Shown here in pieces: positions 47,501 to 55,582 of a stretch of DNA of 64,000 nucleotides. Origin of the DNA: Actinernus sp. WN-2022 (Eukaryota; Cnidaria; Anthozoa; Actiniaria; Actinernidae); assembly GCA_030867875.1 (NCBI GenBank), contig JAOWCC010001368.1, positions 5,208,965 to 5,272,964 of the forward strand, written 5' to 3'. The notes beneath the pieces are model-generated. The model was not told where the DNA came from. It searched no databases and saw only the letters and a list, made by a program, of their open reading frames with translations. The translations under genes were made by a program, and so were the position numbers. Position 1 is the first letter of the stretch; every line of letters begins with the position of its first letter.

Positions 47501-47770
47501 CTGTTCCTCAATGTCTTTTCCATATCCGTCAATGCTTCTGAACTTTGCTCAAGCACTGCTTGCATTATTTTCTATGTTGTGAATGGGTTTGGTGTCGTGC
47601 TTGATGCTGCTTTCTTATACTTTTGGTGGACTAAGTGTTTATTTTACTGGAAAAAGTGGTGTGCACTAAATCAGGATTGGTCAATTGCGTCATGTCCTGT
47701 GCCAATGGTTCAACACCGTCCTGCTAAAGAGCGAAGCATACGGACTTTACAGATCTCGCACATTGTGTGA
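26384..47770 (+). CDS. MARCHF8: MARCHF1/8-like membrane RING-CH E3 ubiquitin ligase (3 coding exons)
   Basis: MARCH proteins are membrane-bound E3 ligases that ubiquitinate other membrane proteins for endocytosis and lysosomal sorting. Exons 26384-26530, 44109-44468 and 47441-47770 join in phase 0 into 278 codons. Residues 1-108 form a polar cytosolic tail. The RING-CH follows as C-x2-C, C-x-C, H-x2-C and C-x2-C (about residues 110-154, starting ICRICHSTGEEPLVTPCHC). Two membrane segments (IPLIWFLVFLVGLFLNVFSI and IIFYVVNGFGVVLDAAFLYF) and a cytosolic tail follow. KPLAEW after the RING and the WKKW...CPVP tail resemble the MARCHF1/8 subgroup. The first intron is 17.6 kb and holds a LINE and two large TIR elements. 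Extra exons inside that intron remain possible. Confidence 0.88.
26637..26692 (+). repeat. Dispersed repeat R1, 5' fragment
   Basis: AGATAAAGAATGAGCGGAC and AGAGTTTGTAAATC match the start of the copy at 1581. The match stops at the LINE tail that follows. Confidence 0.55.
26693..26830 (-). mobile_element. 3' end of a LINE with (ATACA)n tail, minus strand
   Basis: An ATACAATACAATACAATAC run followed by TTTATTTAACC is the inverse of an AATAAA-(TTGTA)n 3' end like that of the LINE ending at 39731. Only about 130 bp are recognisable. Confidence 0.5.
27239..28015 (+). CDS. LINE ORF1 protein, coiled coil plus nucleic-acid-binding part
   Basis: 258 codons, intact. Residues 1-80 are highly charged with heptad-like leucines (ELENMLEKMFDKKLEPITKS, later ILKSEVSKLNNELNQQKEAL), predicting a coiled coil for oligomer formation. 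Residues about 85-235 contain EQYSRRDCLEFREIPF, AIIAKFVRRDVRDRVYSARK, IGESLTQRNKELFW and RIYLRKDS, a pattern common in ORF1 proteins of cnidarian LINEs. Such proteins bind element RNA and act as chaperones. I see no zinc knuckle. ORF2 begins 91 nt downstream. The start is the first ATG of the frame. Confidence 0.85.
   Translation: MSAEREELENMLEKMFDKKLEPITKSMDLISHKYDVFLKELQKMQEVNKEISAENKILKSEVSKLNNELNQQKEALDFQEQYSRRDCLEFREIPFQPGEDTNELVISIASLLKVKVEENDISVSHRLPSSTQRASNVNHPPAIIAKFVRRDVRDRVYSARKNLNDFNTSDLGLGRISENKIFIGESLTQRNKELFWSCLQLKRDLKFKFIWSNAGRIYLRKDSNSSAKRISSLKDLEMIRNTHLNRNVEYTRVHEFSG
28107..31408 (+). pseudogene. LINE ORF2 (PHD finger, endonuclease, reverse transcriptase) with one frameshift
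   Basis: It starts with a PHD finger (C4, C7, C20, C23, H28, C31, C51, C54) and then the EEP endonuclease (LHCNIRSLSANFD, IIGLSEIRF). The frame is lost near 28890-28895 and resumes two frames over. There, SGDFNIN and a SDHLP catalytic block complete the endonuclease. The reverse transcriptase carries FLDLSKAFDTVNH (about 30310), GVPQGSVLGPLLF (about 30487) and LFADDSNLF (about 30575), all with their catalytic aspartates, followed by an intact C-terminal domain. A single small indel separates it from a full-length protein. Otherwise no stop is seen over more than 1,050 codons, which suggests recent insertion. Confidence 0.9.
31798..33525. other. Intron; no gene, one hairpin
   Basis: It contains a hairpin at about 33219-33305 (AATTAGGATGAA and inverse with AT-rich inner arms). 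A 69-codon frame at 32788-32997 followed by a good GTAAGT donor could be an exon (EGFGVVVYLDKVQDLESDVT), but I do not recognise it and find no partner. Confidence 0.4.
33526..34848. mobile_element. 1.3 kb TIR element with internal 380-bp tandem repeats
   Basis: The ends are GGGCAATTCCAC (33526-33537) and its exact inverse GTGGAATTGCCC (34837-34848), flanked by ATAT on both sides. The interior is three head-to-tail copies of a 380-bp unit starting at 33653, 34033 and 34413. The first two are almost identical, and the third is diverged and shortened. AATGTCCGCAACG occurs both in the units and next to the right TIR. No open frame of note, so it needs a transposase from elsewhere. Confidence 0.8.
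34858..35075 (+). repeat. Dispersed repeat R1, copy 3
   Basis: It matches 1637-1836 (AATTCTTTATTGGACTTATC, then GATACAACTTATTTTGGCC). Directly right of the TIR element. Confidence 0.65.
35271..35373 (+). CDS. Candidate exon A of unknown gene
   Basis: After CTGTAG and before a GTCAGT donor, 103 nt are open in phase 0-in, 1-out. They encode VESSTWAAQKQLPHWIDGLY then ASRHEFYTLSPGLG. Composition (W, H, Y, P) and clean splice sites look like a real exon. The entry phase fits MARCH-like exon 1, and the exit phase fits candidate exon B. It could be an alternative MARCH segment, a nested gene or a captured fragment. I do not recognise the protein. Confidence 0.45.
35445..35600 (+). repeat. Dispersed repeat R1, copy 4
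   Basis: ACAGAATGAGTAGCCATGC, GCACGGACACAAATTCTGTA and GGGGATACAACCTATTTCGA match R1 with more divergence. The repeat ends right at the AG of candidate exon B. Confidence 0.55.
35610..35741 (+). CDS. Candidate exon B of unknown gene
   Basis: After GATGCAG, a phase-1 entry completes the glycine of exon A and continues as AAEFPIQIMTAGGAVVPLMA then VITTEPNTMKRSM. A second AG six bases later is equally possible. The frame stops at 35746. A donor before that is weak (GTTTGA at 35742 or GTTTCA at 35709), but both leave phase 0, the entry phase of the RING-CH exon at 44109. Function unknown. Confidence 0.4.
35747..36918. other. Intron; no gene seen
   Basis: A degenerate internal repetition of TCCTTGAATTTT / CCTTGAAAAGTC motifs runs at about 36500-36800. 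Nothing else is recognisable. Confidence 0.45.
37642..39731 (+). pseudogene. 5'-truncated LINE reverse transcriptase (Jockey/CR1-like)
   Basis: A single open frame (37642-39396, 584 codons) covers the region before the reverse transcriptase, the catalytic domain and the C-terminal domain. Visible motifs are SNYRPITVLPAFNNIFERIL, IGIDLSKAFDSIPHE, GIPQGSVFGPLLFNIFLND and AYADDTQLF. The endonuclease is absent through 5' truncation, and the first dozen codons are probably flank. The 3' UTR ends with AATAAAGTTTA and a (TTGTA)n tail at 39708-39731. It is a different family from the LINE at 27105 (tail and sequence differ). The open frame suggests a young insertion inside the 3.9 kb TIR element. Confidence 0.88.
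39945..40560. repeat. 75-bp tandem array, 7 copies plus one inverted unit
   Basis: TCTTTACCCG recurs at 40051, 40127, 40202, 40277, 40352, 40427 and 40508 (steps 76, 75, 75, 75, 75, 81). Each unit holds GTTTCACCGATGAGTGCTTC and GAGTTCTGAATGAAGCGAAA. The first, partial unit at 39945-40000 is inverted relative to the rest, so the array starts with a hairpin. Confidence 0.88.
40823..43065. other. Intron; no gene seen
   Basis: It contains a diverged relative of 19322-19620 at about 42075-43045 and a LINE/SINE-like 3' end at about 42785-42860 (AAAGCGCTTAGATC, AAGCGCTATATAAG, then an ATT run). A minus-strand tRNA-like fragment with GGTTCGATTCCCGGC lies at 42930-42990. Short frames look accidental. 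Confidence 0.45.
43178..43960. repeat. Tandem array of about 115-bp units, 7 copies
   Basis: ACATAACATTCC recurs at about 43229, 43348, 43460, 43583, 43683, 43807 and 43923. Each unit also has AGACTAATGTCAGATATACA and GAGCAGTATTTGGTACC. Unit length varies (about 99-124 bp). Long open frames on both strands here (for example 43072-43557) simply translate the repeat. Confidence 0.85.
44109..44468 (+). CDS. MARCHF8: MARCH-like exon 2: RING-CH domain
   Basis: 120 codons, phase 0 at both ends, between TTATTTAG and GTGAGG. A basic, glutamine-rich helix (KQQRQKRLFDMMKTLQQKHL) precedes the RING-CH zinc ligands C61, C64, C76, C78, H86, C89, C102 and C105 (exon numbering). The exon ends KKKGKPLAE. Confidence 0.92.
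44545..44735. repeat. Dispersed element related to 48411-48735
   Basis: It shares AGAACCAATCACATTGCAGA, GAGCCAATCAGTATCGAGTA and the TGAATGAGGAAAATTGCATG block with the right-hand copy. It begins just after the RING-CH exon, so intron sequence is largely this element. Confidence 0.65.
44873..45101 (+). mobile_element. tRNA-derived SINE, family A, copy 2
   Basis: Head GCCTAACCGCCTCTGGTCTG, B-box region GATTCAAACCC, body with GGGTCTTAAAATAACTGAGT, and end GTTACTTTAATTTAC, matching copy 1 (790-1037) in opposite orientation. The pentamer tail is not expanded here. Confidence 0.75.
45102..46558. other. Intron; no gene, one tRNA-like fragment
   Basis: A minus-strand tRNA-like piece at about 46025-46095 has GGTTCGATTCC as a B box and is probably a SINE head. 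Nothing else is recognisable. Confidence 0.45.
46559..46778. mobile_element. Foldback element with TTTCTATAGAGTTATAGAAA arms
   Basis: Ends AAATAGAAAACA and inverse, followed inside by the palindromic TTTCTATAGAGTTATAGAAA at the left and a related TCTCTATAACTCTAGAGAAA at the right. A third copy of the palindrome at 46819-46845 lies outside. Confidence 0.65.
47111..47388. mobile_element. 278-bp foldback element, about 85-bp arms
   Basis: TACCAGGAGCGTCCAT at the left and its inverse at the right. TCTGTGAGTCAGCGT and GACCGGATTGAGCTAT are also shared in inverse. It lies just upstream of the last MARCH exon. Confidence 0.8.
47441..47770 (+). CDS. MARCHF8: MARCH-like last exon: two membrane segments
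   Basis: After CTTTCTAG, the frame runs from WRKPEDKPIPLIW through two hydrophobic segments with a short NASELCSSTA loop to the tail WCALNQDWSIASCPVP and a TGA at 47768. Its phase-0 start joins PLAE of exon 2 as PLAEWRKP. Confidence 0.92.
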   Translation, partial: WRKPEDKPIPLIWFLVFLVGLFLNVFSISVNASELCSSTACIIFYVVNGFGVVLDAAFLYFWWTKCLFYWKKWCALNQDWSIASCPVPMVQHRPAKERSIRTLQISHIV

Positions 47771-48410
47771 CCAATAAGTTCTGAATAATAATTATTGTTG
47801 ATTTATGAGGTTATATTGTAAAGAGAGTGCTTCTAACCCCTATTTTGTTTGTCTTTATATAAATTCTCATAATATTTAGAGTAATGCTGCAAAAAAAATG
47901 TTTTTGCATGAATCCTTAATTGTCTACAACCTGAGTTTGCTAAAAAAGGTGAAAAGCGACCAGGCTCTTTTCACGGCCGAGCGACATTATTTGCCTGGTA
48001 CATAGTGTATGATTGACATACCATGCTTGCAAGTGGTAGTGAACAATGGCTTCTTGTCTGATCTTACATCACTCCACCAAGACCTCAAACTGTGCAGTCT
48101 TGGAAGAAAATGCGTGGGACTTAATCACAATTTAAAAATCAGGGAATATACCGATTCACTTTCTTTTTCTTTCATCCTCAATTTTCGTCTAAATTTTGAA
48201 AAGAAATAAAACTAACATGGGGTTATGGGCACTTTAACTTGCTTTTAAATAATTATGTAAATTAGATATAGAACAGAGAAATTATTATTTAGTAATTTTA
48301 AGATGCTTATGGGTGTTCATCTGGTACCACACACTACACCTCAAGCTTCAATTTTTATTCAAAGGTATTGAACTTGATATCCATCAATCCAACACTTAAT
48401 TTACAGTGCC
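47771..48410. other. Probable 3' UTR of the MARCH-like gene, then no gene
   Basis: AT-rich, with AAATAAAA at 48203-48211 as a possible polyadenylation signal. A 66-codon frame at 48009-48209 is unlikely to be coding. Confidence 0.4.
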
Positions 48411-48735
48411 GACTACTGAAACAGGGGCCATGAGAACCAATCGAGACAACGAAAACCAATCACATTGCAGACTTAGACAACGAGAACCAATCACATTGCA
48501 GAACAAAAACACCATTCCAACCTATGGTCACTTCAGTGAGCCAATCAGTGTCGAGTACAAGACAATAGCATTTCGACTTGCTCGAGTTCGATCCAGTAAA
48601 AGGAAAATTTGGTCAAATAATTCTGAAGTCAGTCTTTCGAATGAAGAAAATTACATGGATATGCTAAGATACTTTGTAATGCTTTACTTTCGTTCTGCAA
48701 AGTGATTGGTTCTCGTTGGCTAAGTGGCCCCGGTT
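48411..48735. mobile_element. TIR element related to 44545-44735
   Basis: The left end has GGGGCCATGAGAACCAATC, and the right end has GATTGGTTCTCGTTGGC then GGCCCCGG, its inverse. The GAGAACCAATCACATTGCAG block is doubled at the left. Confidence 0.65.
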
Positions 48736-48739
48736 ATAA

Positions 48740-50502
48740 ATCTTGGTTTTCCAGGTTTTCCAGGCTTACATTCAGATTTGTTGTCTTAATTAAGTTAGAG
48801 TGACAGAAGCACATTATATCAAGTCTTGTTTTTGATGAAATTCCATATTTATTTAAGAAGTCTTTACCACCAGTCTATCTAACGTACCGGTATATATGTA
48901 TAGTCAATTCTCGCCTTCTGTACATCCTGTTATGACAGCATTGCGGCTATTACAGACAAGAGCTGAAGTTCCAGTGAAACTAGGTTACAGAACATTAATT
49001 GAAAACAACTTGGTTTATTACGGACTCAAACTTGCTATTATGGACATGGAATCGCAGTCTTGCCTGTGTTTGTTATGAGGAGCTAGAGTTGACTATATCA
49101 ATAATTAGCAGTAATACATGTTATGCTGGGAAGAAGGTCAAAGTAAATATTGTAAATTGATGCAAGATTTTAAAAGTAAACTGTTGGCAGTCATTGTGAA
49201 CTTACCTGAGGGTCGCCTAGGGTTAAGCTCGATAGCTGCTGCTCTTCTGCTTTCGGGGAGAAGAGTGCTGGCTCATTTTTCCTTGCTCGGCTGGTGATCG
49301 AGTCTACCTACTGAATTGAATTGAATTGAAGAAGAATTGGACTGCTATTATAAAACGATTGCAGTCTTAATCAGAAGTAGGCATAGATGCCAATGCAGGT
49401 CGATTGCCCAATTTTGTAGTCTGTGGCTTGTTTATAATTCCAATATTTGATTTGTTTATTTACGGCCAAATTACACCAAGCTGGTATCATCCAGTGTAAA
49501 TTATTGAATTTATTTACTAGAGCGGTTTTTGATTGTGTCAAAATCAACTCTGGACAAAGTAATTACATGCAGAGCCAAACACAGAAACAAGTAAAATAAT
49601 TTAAAGTAATTTGTGATTGGTTTTACTTGAACCAATCACGGATAACTATCACTAAAACGAAAAGCGTTTGTGTGACAGACCAAAACAATGTTATTTTAGA
49701 ACTTGATTGGTTGATAATTACAAAACATTTTTCACAGCCAATAGAAAAACTAGGAATACCAAATCAATCACTGAACCACTTTCGATACTCAATCGAAAAT
49801 CGCCGTAATTATAAATTACCTTTGACTGCAAGACTTCAAAACAACTTTTAAAGCCAAAGCAAGTAAGAAATGTGACTTTTAATGAGAGAGCCGGTAGTCG
49901 TCTAAAATGCAACATTGTGGTATAGGTATCATGATCATAAGTTGAGTGGAATTAAGAGATTTTTAAAATAGAATGTGAACATGCACCACACCAATCATGT
50001 TAATTTGAGCATTAATTCTAACTTTCAAATGACCTGAAGATAAAATATAGCACTCCAAAGCTCATAATTGTATGGGGAAAAAGTGGAAGAGGGGGAAGAA
50101 GAGCCTGTACGGACGATATACAAATTTGAATTACGCCCCTACATTGATCAATCATTAGTGCAGGGAGGGATATACATAATAGCCGGGGGAAATACCCAGC
50201 TGTCGGCTTGATTTTTCCGGCTGAAAATCCATGTATGGTCTTTAAAACGGATACATCTTTCTCGTTTTAACCGCCTATCAAGTGTAAAATCCCCTCTGTA
50301 AAAAAAACACATTCCTGATTAGGGTCGTTTCAGAGATACACGATGCCAGTCATACATGTGCTGAATGCAATTCAAACCGCAAAGGATAATAATTTTGCAG
50401 CTCTGTTTATCTAATAATTTATAGGAGGCCAAAAGTATCATCTAATTAACGTGAAAAAATTGTTGTAGAATGGACCAATAGGGAGTTTTATTGCATCCAT
50501 GC
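48740..50502. other. No gene seen
   Basis: The dispersed repeat shared with 1105-1255 lies at 49643-49785, and a GAATT microsatellite at 49313-49332. A 60-codon frame at 48896-49078 has no recognisable feature. Confidence 0.45.
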
Positions 50503-51285
50503 AGGCTCTCCTAATGAGCCAGCCTGTACCGCACGAAACGAGCCACAGCATTGGCTTTAGGCTCTTCTAATGAGCCAGCCTGTACCGCACGAAACGAGCC
50601 ACAGCATTGGCTTTAGGCTCTTCTAATGAGCCAGCCTGTACCGCACGAAACGAGCCACAGCATTGGCTTTAGGCTCTTCTAATGAGCCAGCCTGTACCGC
50701 ACGAAACGAGCCACAGCATTGGCTTTAGGCTCTCCTAATGAGCCAGCCTGTACCGCACGAAACGAGCCACAGCATTGGCTTTAGGCTCTTCTAATGAGCC
50801 AGCCTGTACCGCACGAAACGAGCCACAGCATTGGCTTTAGGCTCTCCTAATGAGCCAGCCTGTACCGCACGAAACGAGCCACAGCATTGGCTTTAGGCTC
50901 TTCTAATGAGCCAGCCTGTACCGCACGAAACGAGCCACAGCATTGGCTTTAGGCTCTTCTAATGAGCCAGCCTGTACCGCACGAAACGAGCCACAGCATT
51001 GGCTTTAGGCTCTTCTAATGAGCCAGCCTGTACCGCACGAAACGAGCCACAGCATTGGCTTTAGGCTCTTCTAATGAGCCAGCCTGTACCGCACGAAACG
51101 AGCCACAGCATTGGCTTTAGGCTCTCCTAATGAGCCAGCCTGTACCGCACGAAACGAGCCACAGCATTGGCTTTAGGCTCTCCTAATGAGCCAGCCTGTA
51201 CCGCACGAAACGAGCCACAGCATTGGCTTTAGGCTCTCCTAATGAGCCAGCCTGTACCGCACGAAACGAGCCACAGCATTGGCTT
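50503..51285. repeat. 56-bp satellite-like array, 14 nearly identical copies
   Basis: AATGAGCCAGCCTGTACCGC occurs at 50514 and then every 56 bp to 51242, 14 times. The only difference seen between units is T or C in GGCTCTYCTAATG. Each unit can form a GGCTC / GAGCC stem around TTCTAAT. The unit contains CG dinucleotides and is more GC-rich than its flanks. No open frame runs through it. Confidence 0.95.
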
Positions 51286-52118
51286 TCCCAACAATACAAA
51301 ACACCCTAACCTTTAGAACGTGCAGTACGAAAACAATAGAGCTACAGTATAATAAGTGCAATCAGAATACAGGTTTCGAGCGGTACTGTATTACTCCTCC
51401 TAATCCTCCAATCTCTATATTACCAGGATATAAACGTACTCTGATAAACTTACGCTATAAACGTATACTGATCTGACTTAATTTATGAGCTAAATGCAAA
51501 GCCACGGCCATTAAATATTTCATCATCAAGCAGGTTTTATACTCCACAAACTGATATCTGGATTCAGATTGGTCAACAACAAGTGCATAAAAAGGTTCTG
51601 CGCAGTTGCACTCGGCTCTCGGAAAATGTTTGAACAAAAAATCACATGAACTGCTCGTGCTTAAATATAGTCTTTTACATGATTTATGGGCACAGTGATA
51701 TTTTGAAAGTTCTTAAATTAAAGGCTTCTGCAATAAATTATTATCAGAACTTTCAAAATATCACATAGCAACTCGCGTTTGTGGATTTCCTCTACATATA
51801 TAGATAGATACAGGCCTTGTGTTCTTGACAAAATCACAATTATACCAAAAGCAACTGAACGCAACTTGATATGCATACCTGTAAATACGTGTGTAGCTTG
51901 CTGTTATACATTTCACATAACACCAAAATTTACATTACCATATTTTGCCGCATTAAATTGAAAAATATAACATATTTATCCTTTGCTCCAACAAATGTGG
52001 CTGCAGTTCCATCACCTAAACTGAAGAAAAATAGTGTTCATTTTGGAAACGTCTGACCGGCACCTTGTGGCTATCTCAAAAGAAAACAAAGCCCGGCTTG
52101 GTTGTGGTACTAATTAAA
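51286..52118. other. No gene; small hairpin at 51695-51764
   Basis: GTGATATTTTGAAAGTTCT at 51695 and its exact inverse at 51746-51764 form a 19-bp stem. Otherwise nothing recognisable. Confidence 0.5.
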
Positions 52119-52217
52119 TCACTGTTTCTGGGAAACTATGTCCACCCTCGTTTAGTATTGATGTGTAATTAATGATTAACTGTTAAATTTAGGGTGGGTT
52201 TCCCAGAAACAGCGATG
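52119..52217. mobile_element. 99-bp MITE-like hairpin
   Basis: ATCACTGTTTCTGGGAAAC and CCACCCT at the left, inverted at the right with one or two changes. Confidence 0.65.
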
Positions 52218-52661
52218 AAGCCAAGATAATCAAATCTCTCTCAAATTCATTGTAGTTTTTAAAAGTAAAGTAAAACTAAGTCAAATTGATGTAATTAACA
52301 ACACATACACAATATTTATGTTTGAAGGAAATAAAACATTCACTCTAAAGCTAGACAATATATGAACTTGTTGAACTCAATGGGGCTTACTCAACATGTA
52401 TCAAAACCAACTAGAACTACCCCTCATATAGCTCGACCATTATTGATCATGTGATCTCGAATTCGATCTCGAATTCATGAAAAATGGGTATGTATGTGAG
52501 GCCAAGAGGTTCAAACCCACACCCTGTTTGACCCAAAATCCGAGCTCCAAAACCCTGATAGCCTGCAATGCAGGCGTTTTATTTGGGAAACCGAAATATA
52601 TTTGGACGAGGGAAGAATGGTGCGAGGACAAAAAGGAAGTAGGGGGGAGGGGAGGAGAAGG

Positions 52662-53730
52662 GAAGGGAACGCCTGCCCGCAACGCCTGTGATTTTGAAAA
52701 ACGCCTCCTAATTAGTTATGCATGTCTGATCTGTCAAAAATTACCAGTACAATTTTCCTCGCTGATTGTAGGCCTCAGAAAATGTACATTTCTTCCAAAA
52801 TTAACCGGGTTATCAACCTCCAAATCATCAACGTAACTTCTATGATATCAAGCGATTTAAGTAGTGTTTTTGTAACAAGTTTTCTATAGCAATTTGGCCG
52901 CCACCAAGATTTCAATTTGGTAAACAATCTGATGCGATGTAACCGTAGTGTTGGGTTCGTTCACATGCAGCATTGTTTGCACATCATGAGATGGGAATAT
53001 AACTCGAAAGAATCTGAAAACAGCACTTTACTTTCGAAATAAATTCAAAAATAGAATCAGGCACCATCGTAGTTCTTACATACGTAACAGGAAGTTCATA
53101 GTTTTAATAGAAGTGCTTGAAATAATTTTATTTATGCGCTTGAATATGGTCGTTAACCTTAATAGGCTTCCGCCACGTAATTAATATGGCCAGAAAATGT
53201 TCGGGGAAAACGTATGTTTTCTCCAAAATCAGTCGGGCTAATATAAAAATCATAAACATAACTTCTGTATAATGTCAAGCAATTTGGATTGTTGTTTGTG
53301 TTGTAAATCTAGCCTTCGATTCCAATGAAGTCACTTGATTTTAGAGGGAAACAACGGCTTCGTCATCAGTTTCCTTCACACGAACAAGGAGTTGAAAATC
53401 TAACTTTTTCCCAAAACCCGGGTGCTGAGACTTCCTCGCCATTCTTCCAACCGAAAGGCAAATTGTTGCAAACCTTATTTCTGTTCCAGCCTTCTTTAGA
53501 GATTTAGCTTTAGAGCAGGAAAATTAACCCGCTGTATAAATAAATACTCGAAGTCTGCTTCGCCGAACTATAACCTTTCGCTGAAGTTTTCCTCGAAATG
53601 CGATATGGACGAACGAATGATTGGTGCCAATCAAAATTGTCACTACCACACCAATCAGAAGCCTTCGTTCGTGGACGAACGAAGTTTTTCAAAATCACAG
53701 GCCTTGCGGGCAGGCGTTTCCTTCTTCCCC
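52662..53730. mobile_element. About 1.07 kb inverted-repeat element, pyrimidine-rich ends
   Basis: GGAACGCCTGCCCGCAACGC with CTGTGATTTTGAAAAACG at the left returns inverted at 53686-53730. GA-rich sequence left of the left arm mirrors CT-rich sequence right of the right arm, so the element may extend outward to about 52620 and 53765. No coding frame recognised inside. Confidence 0.5.
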
Positions 53731-53760
53731 CTCCCCCTCCCCTCTTCTTTTCCCCTGTTC

Positions 53761-53970
53761 CCCTCCCCCTTCTCTCGCTTTTTCGTCCTCGCTCCATTCC
53801 TACTCGTCTGAAATTCATTCGTGAGCGGAAAACTTCCACGAAAGCGGGGAAAACCACTAGAAACCCCCTCCCCCTTCTCTCGCTTTTTCGTCCTCGCTCC
53901 ATTCCTACTCGTCTGAAATTCATTCGTGAGCGGAAAACGTCCACGAAAGCGGGGAAAACCACTAGAAACG
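53761..53970. repeat. 105-bp direct tandem duplication
   Basis: The block CCCTCCCCCTTCTCTCGCTT to GGGGAAAACCACTAGAAA occurs twice, period 105, nearly identical. The repetitive open frames on both strands are its translations. Confidence 0.88.
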
Positions 53971-53997
53971 CTAAACCCTGATTGCCCCCTTTTCTTT

Positions 53998-54016
53998 GGG
54001 GGGGGGGGGGGGGGGG
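53998..54016. repeat. Poly-G tract
   Basis: About 19 G residues in a row. Together with the poly-C at 55839-55857 this is a likely site of assembly or sequencing length error. Confidence 0.9.
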
Positions 54017-54696
54017 AAACCCTGACGTCTAAAAAATACTGAACACCGACCCTCACTGCACCCACATTAAACTCAAATCCTGACCCTGATCTGCCCAAAT
54101 CAGGTCAAATCCCTGACCCTACCTGCCCAAACTGAGCTCAAAACCCTGACCCACCCCCACGGCACATACATAATACGTCACAAACAGGAGTACCCCCCGG
54201 GTGCTGGGGTTATTTCGGTTTCAGGAACTATATTCTAGAAGAAGCTGTGGTCGTTTAGCCTCGTTTCCGTGCCGTGAAAGTTTGTCTTTATGTCGCGTTA
54301 TTTTCTCCTAAACTATTTGTCCAGATGCCACCAATTGTTTTCTTACAGATGTTCAGGACCTGTATTCTGTTGTGTACGAAAATGAGAACATTTGCCGGTA
54401 AAGGAGTTCATTTACAAACCGCCGTCGGTTTTGACAACTTCTTCGACATAGCAGCTACAATTTAAAAATAAAGAAAGAGCCAAAAGAAACACGTCTTGTT
54501 TCCTTTCATTCTCTTTTTATTCCCCTCCATGGTCCAAACAAAGATCCATCGAGATGAGAAAGTAAACAATCCGCCATCTTGACAATGGCCATTCGGTCGG
54601 AGCAGAACGGAGATAGATCGTATGACGTCATTCGGCGTTTCCGAAGCAAGGGTCCTAGGTCTTACCCACCTCGTGAAAACTGAGGACTTTGTATAT
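54017..54696. other. No gene seen
   Basis: An imperfect CCCTGACC-rich repetition at 54040-54155 (ACTCAAATCCTGACCCT-like units), otherwise nothing. Confidence 0.45.
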
Positions 54697-54783
54697 GGGT
54701 GCCAGAGGTTCTACTGCCCCCTCTCTAAGCCAAAATTTAGATCGACGAGAAGGGCAGAGAGGGTAGTAGAACCTCTGGCACCC
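54697..54783. mobile_element. 87-bp MITE-like hairpin
   Basis: GGGTGCCAGAGGTTCTAC at the left and inverse at the right, then CCCTCTCT and AGAGAGGG inside. Arms of about 29 bp around a 27-bp loop. Confidence 0.75.
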
Positions 54784-54939
54784 AGGGTAACCAGCTAGGT
54801 CCTAGCTAGGGGTAGCTTTGGGTAGCAATACTGAAATAAAATCAATGAAAACTCCCCTGAAGTCTTTTCTGTTCTTCATTGGGCTCTGTATGCAATTTCA
54901 GCGAATTCCGTTGAAATTTTATCCCTTGACCTCTCCAAC

Positions 54940-55582
54940 TAAGAAAGAAGGCAAGGACGGACGCAACCGCCATTTCTCGATCCCAATCACTCGAACATCA
55001 CGCTCGAATTTTCATCCAAAATCAATGCCAACCGCAACTAGACCTCAAATACTGGTTACTTTATGAACATGTTGTCGACGTTGAAGAGATCATAAGAGCT
55101 AAAAAGAAAGCTCGCTGCATAGAAGCGAAAAGCTGGGATATCTGTTTCCTTTATTCTTCGATTCGAGCCTGGTAATTTAATAAGTTTATAAGCAAATTAA
55201 TGTACCAGTTAATTTTAACGGGCTTTGGTTGATTCAAATCCGCGCTCTAAACCACTGTACCATAGAGCCAACTTATATAATAAGGTATATACGTACGTTC
55301 TGAGCCCGTGAACTTTTGGCAGCTAGCCGTTGCTAAGCGTTGCCAACTTTTCCCAGTAACGAATCCCAACGGGCGGATTTGTTTGAAATTAGGTTCGATT
55401 TAGGCTCGAGAAATGGGGATTATTTCAATTAAATGGCACGAGGCTCTTGGAATAGATACTGTTGTGCTATTATTTGAGGTCTAGTTGCGGTTGGCATTGA
55501 TTTTGGATGAAAATTCGAGCGTGATGTTCGAGTGATTGGGATCGAGAAATGGCGGTTGCGTCCGTCCTTGCCTTCTTTCTTA
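54940..55582. mobile_element. 643-bp element with perfect 112-bp TIRs and TA target site
   Basis: The left arm 54940-55051 (TAAGAAAGAAGGCAAGGACG and on) and right arm 55471-55582 are exact inverse copies over 112 bp. Read as a TA insertion, the element is 54942-55580 with TA on both sides. The interior of about 420 bp contains a minus-strand tRNA-like stretch at 55225-55275 (TATGGTACAGTGG and GGATTTGAATC). No transposase. Perfect arms suggest a recent insertion or continuing arm-to-arm conversion. Confidence 0.88.

Noticed and set aside
50503..51285. CRISPR array
   Set aside because: The 56-bp units are contiguous and identical, with no unique spacers, in a eukaryotic genome.
53510..54098. 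Proline- and arginine-rich frames of 120-150 codons on both strands
   Set aside because: They translate the 105-bp duplication and CT-rich or GA-rich tracts. Composition is low complexity in every frame.
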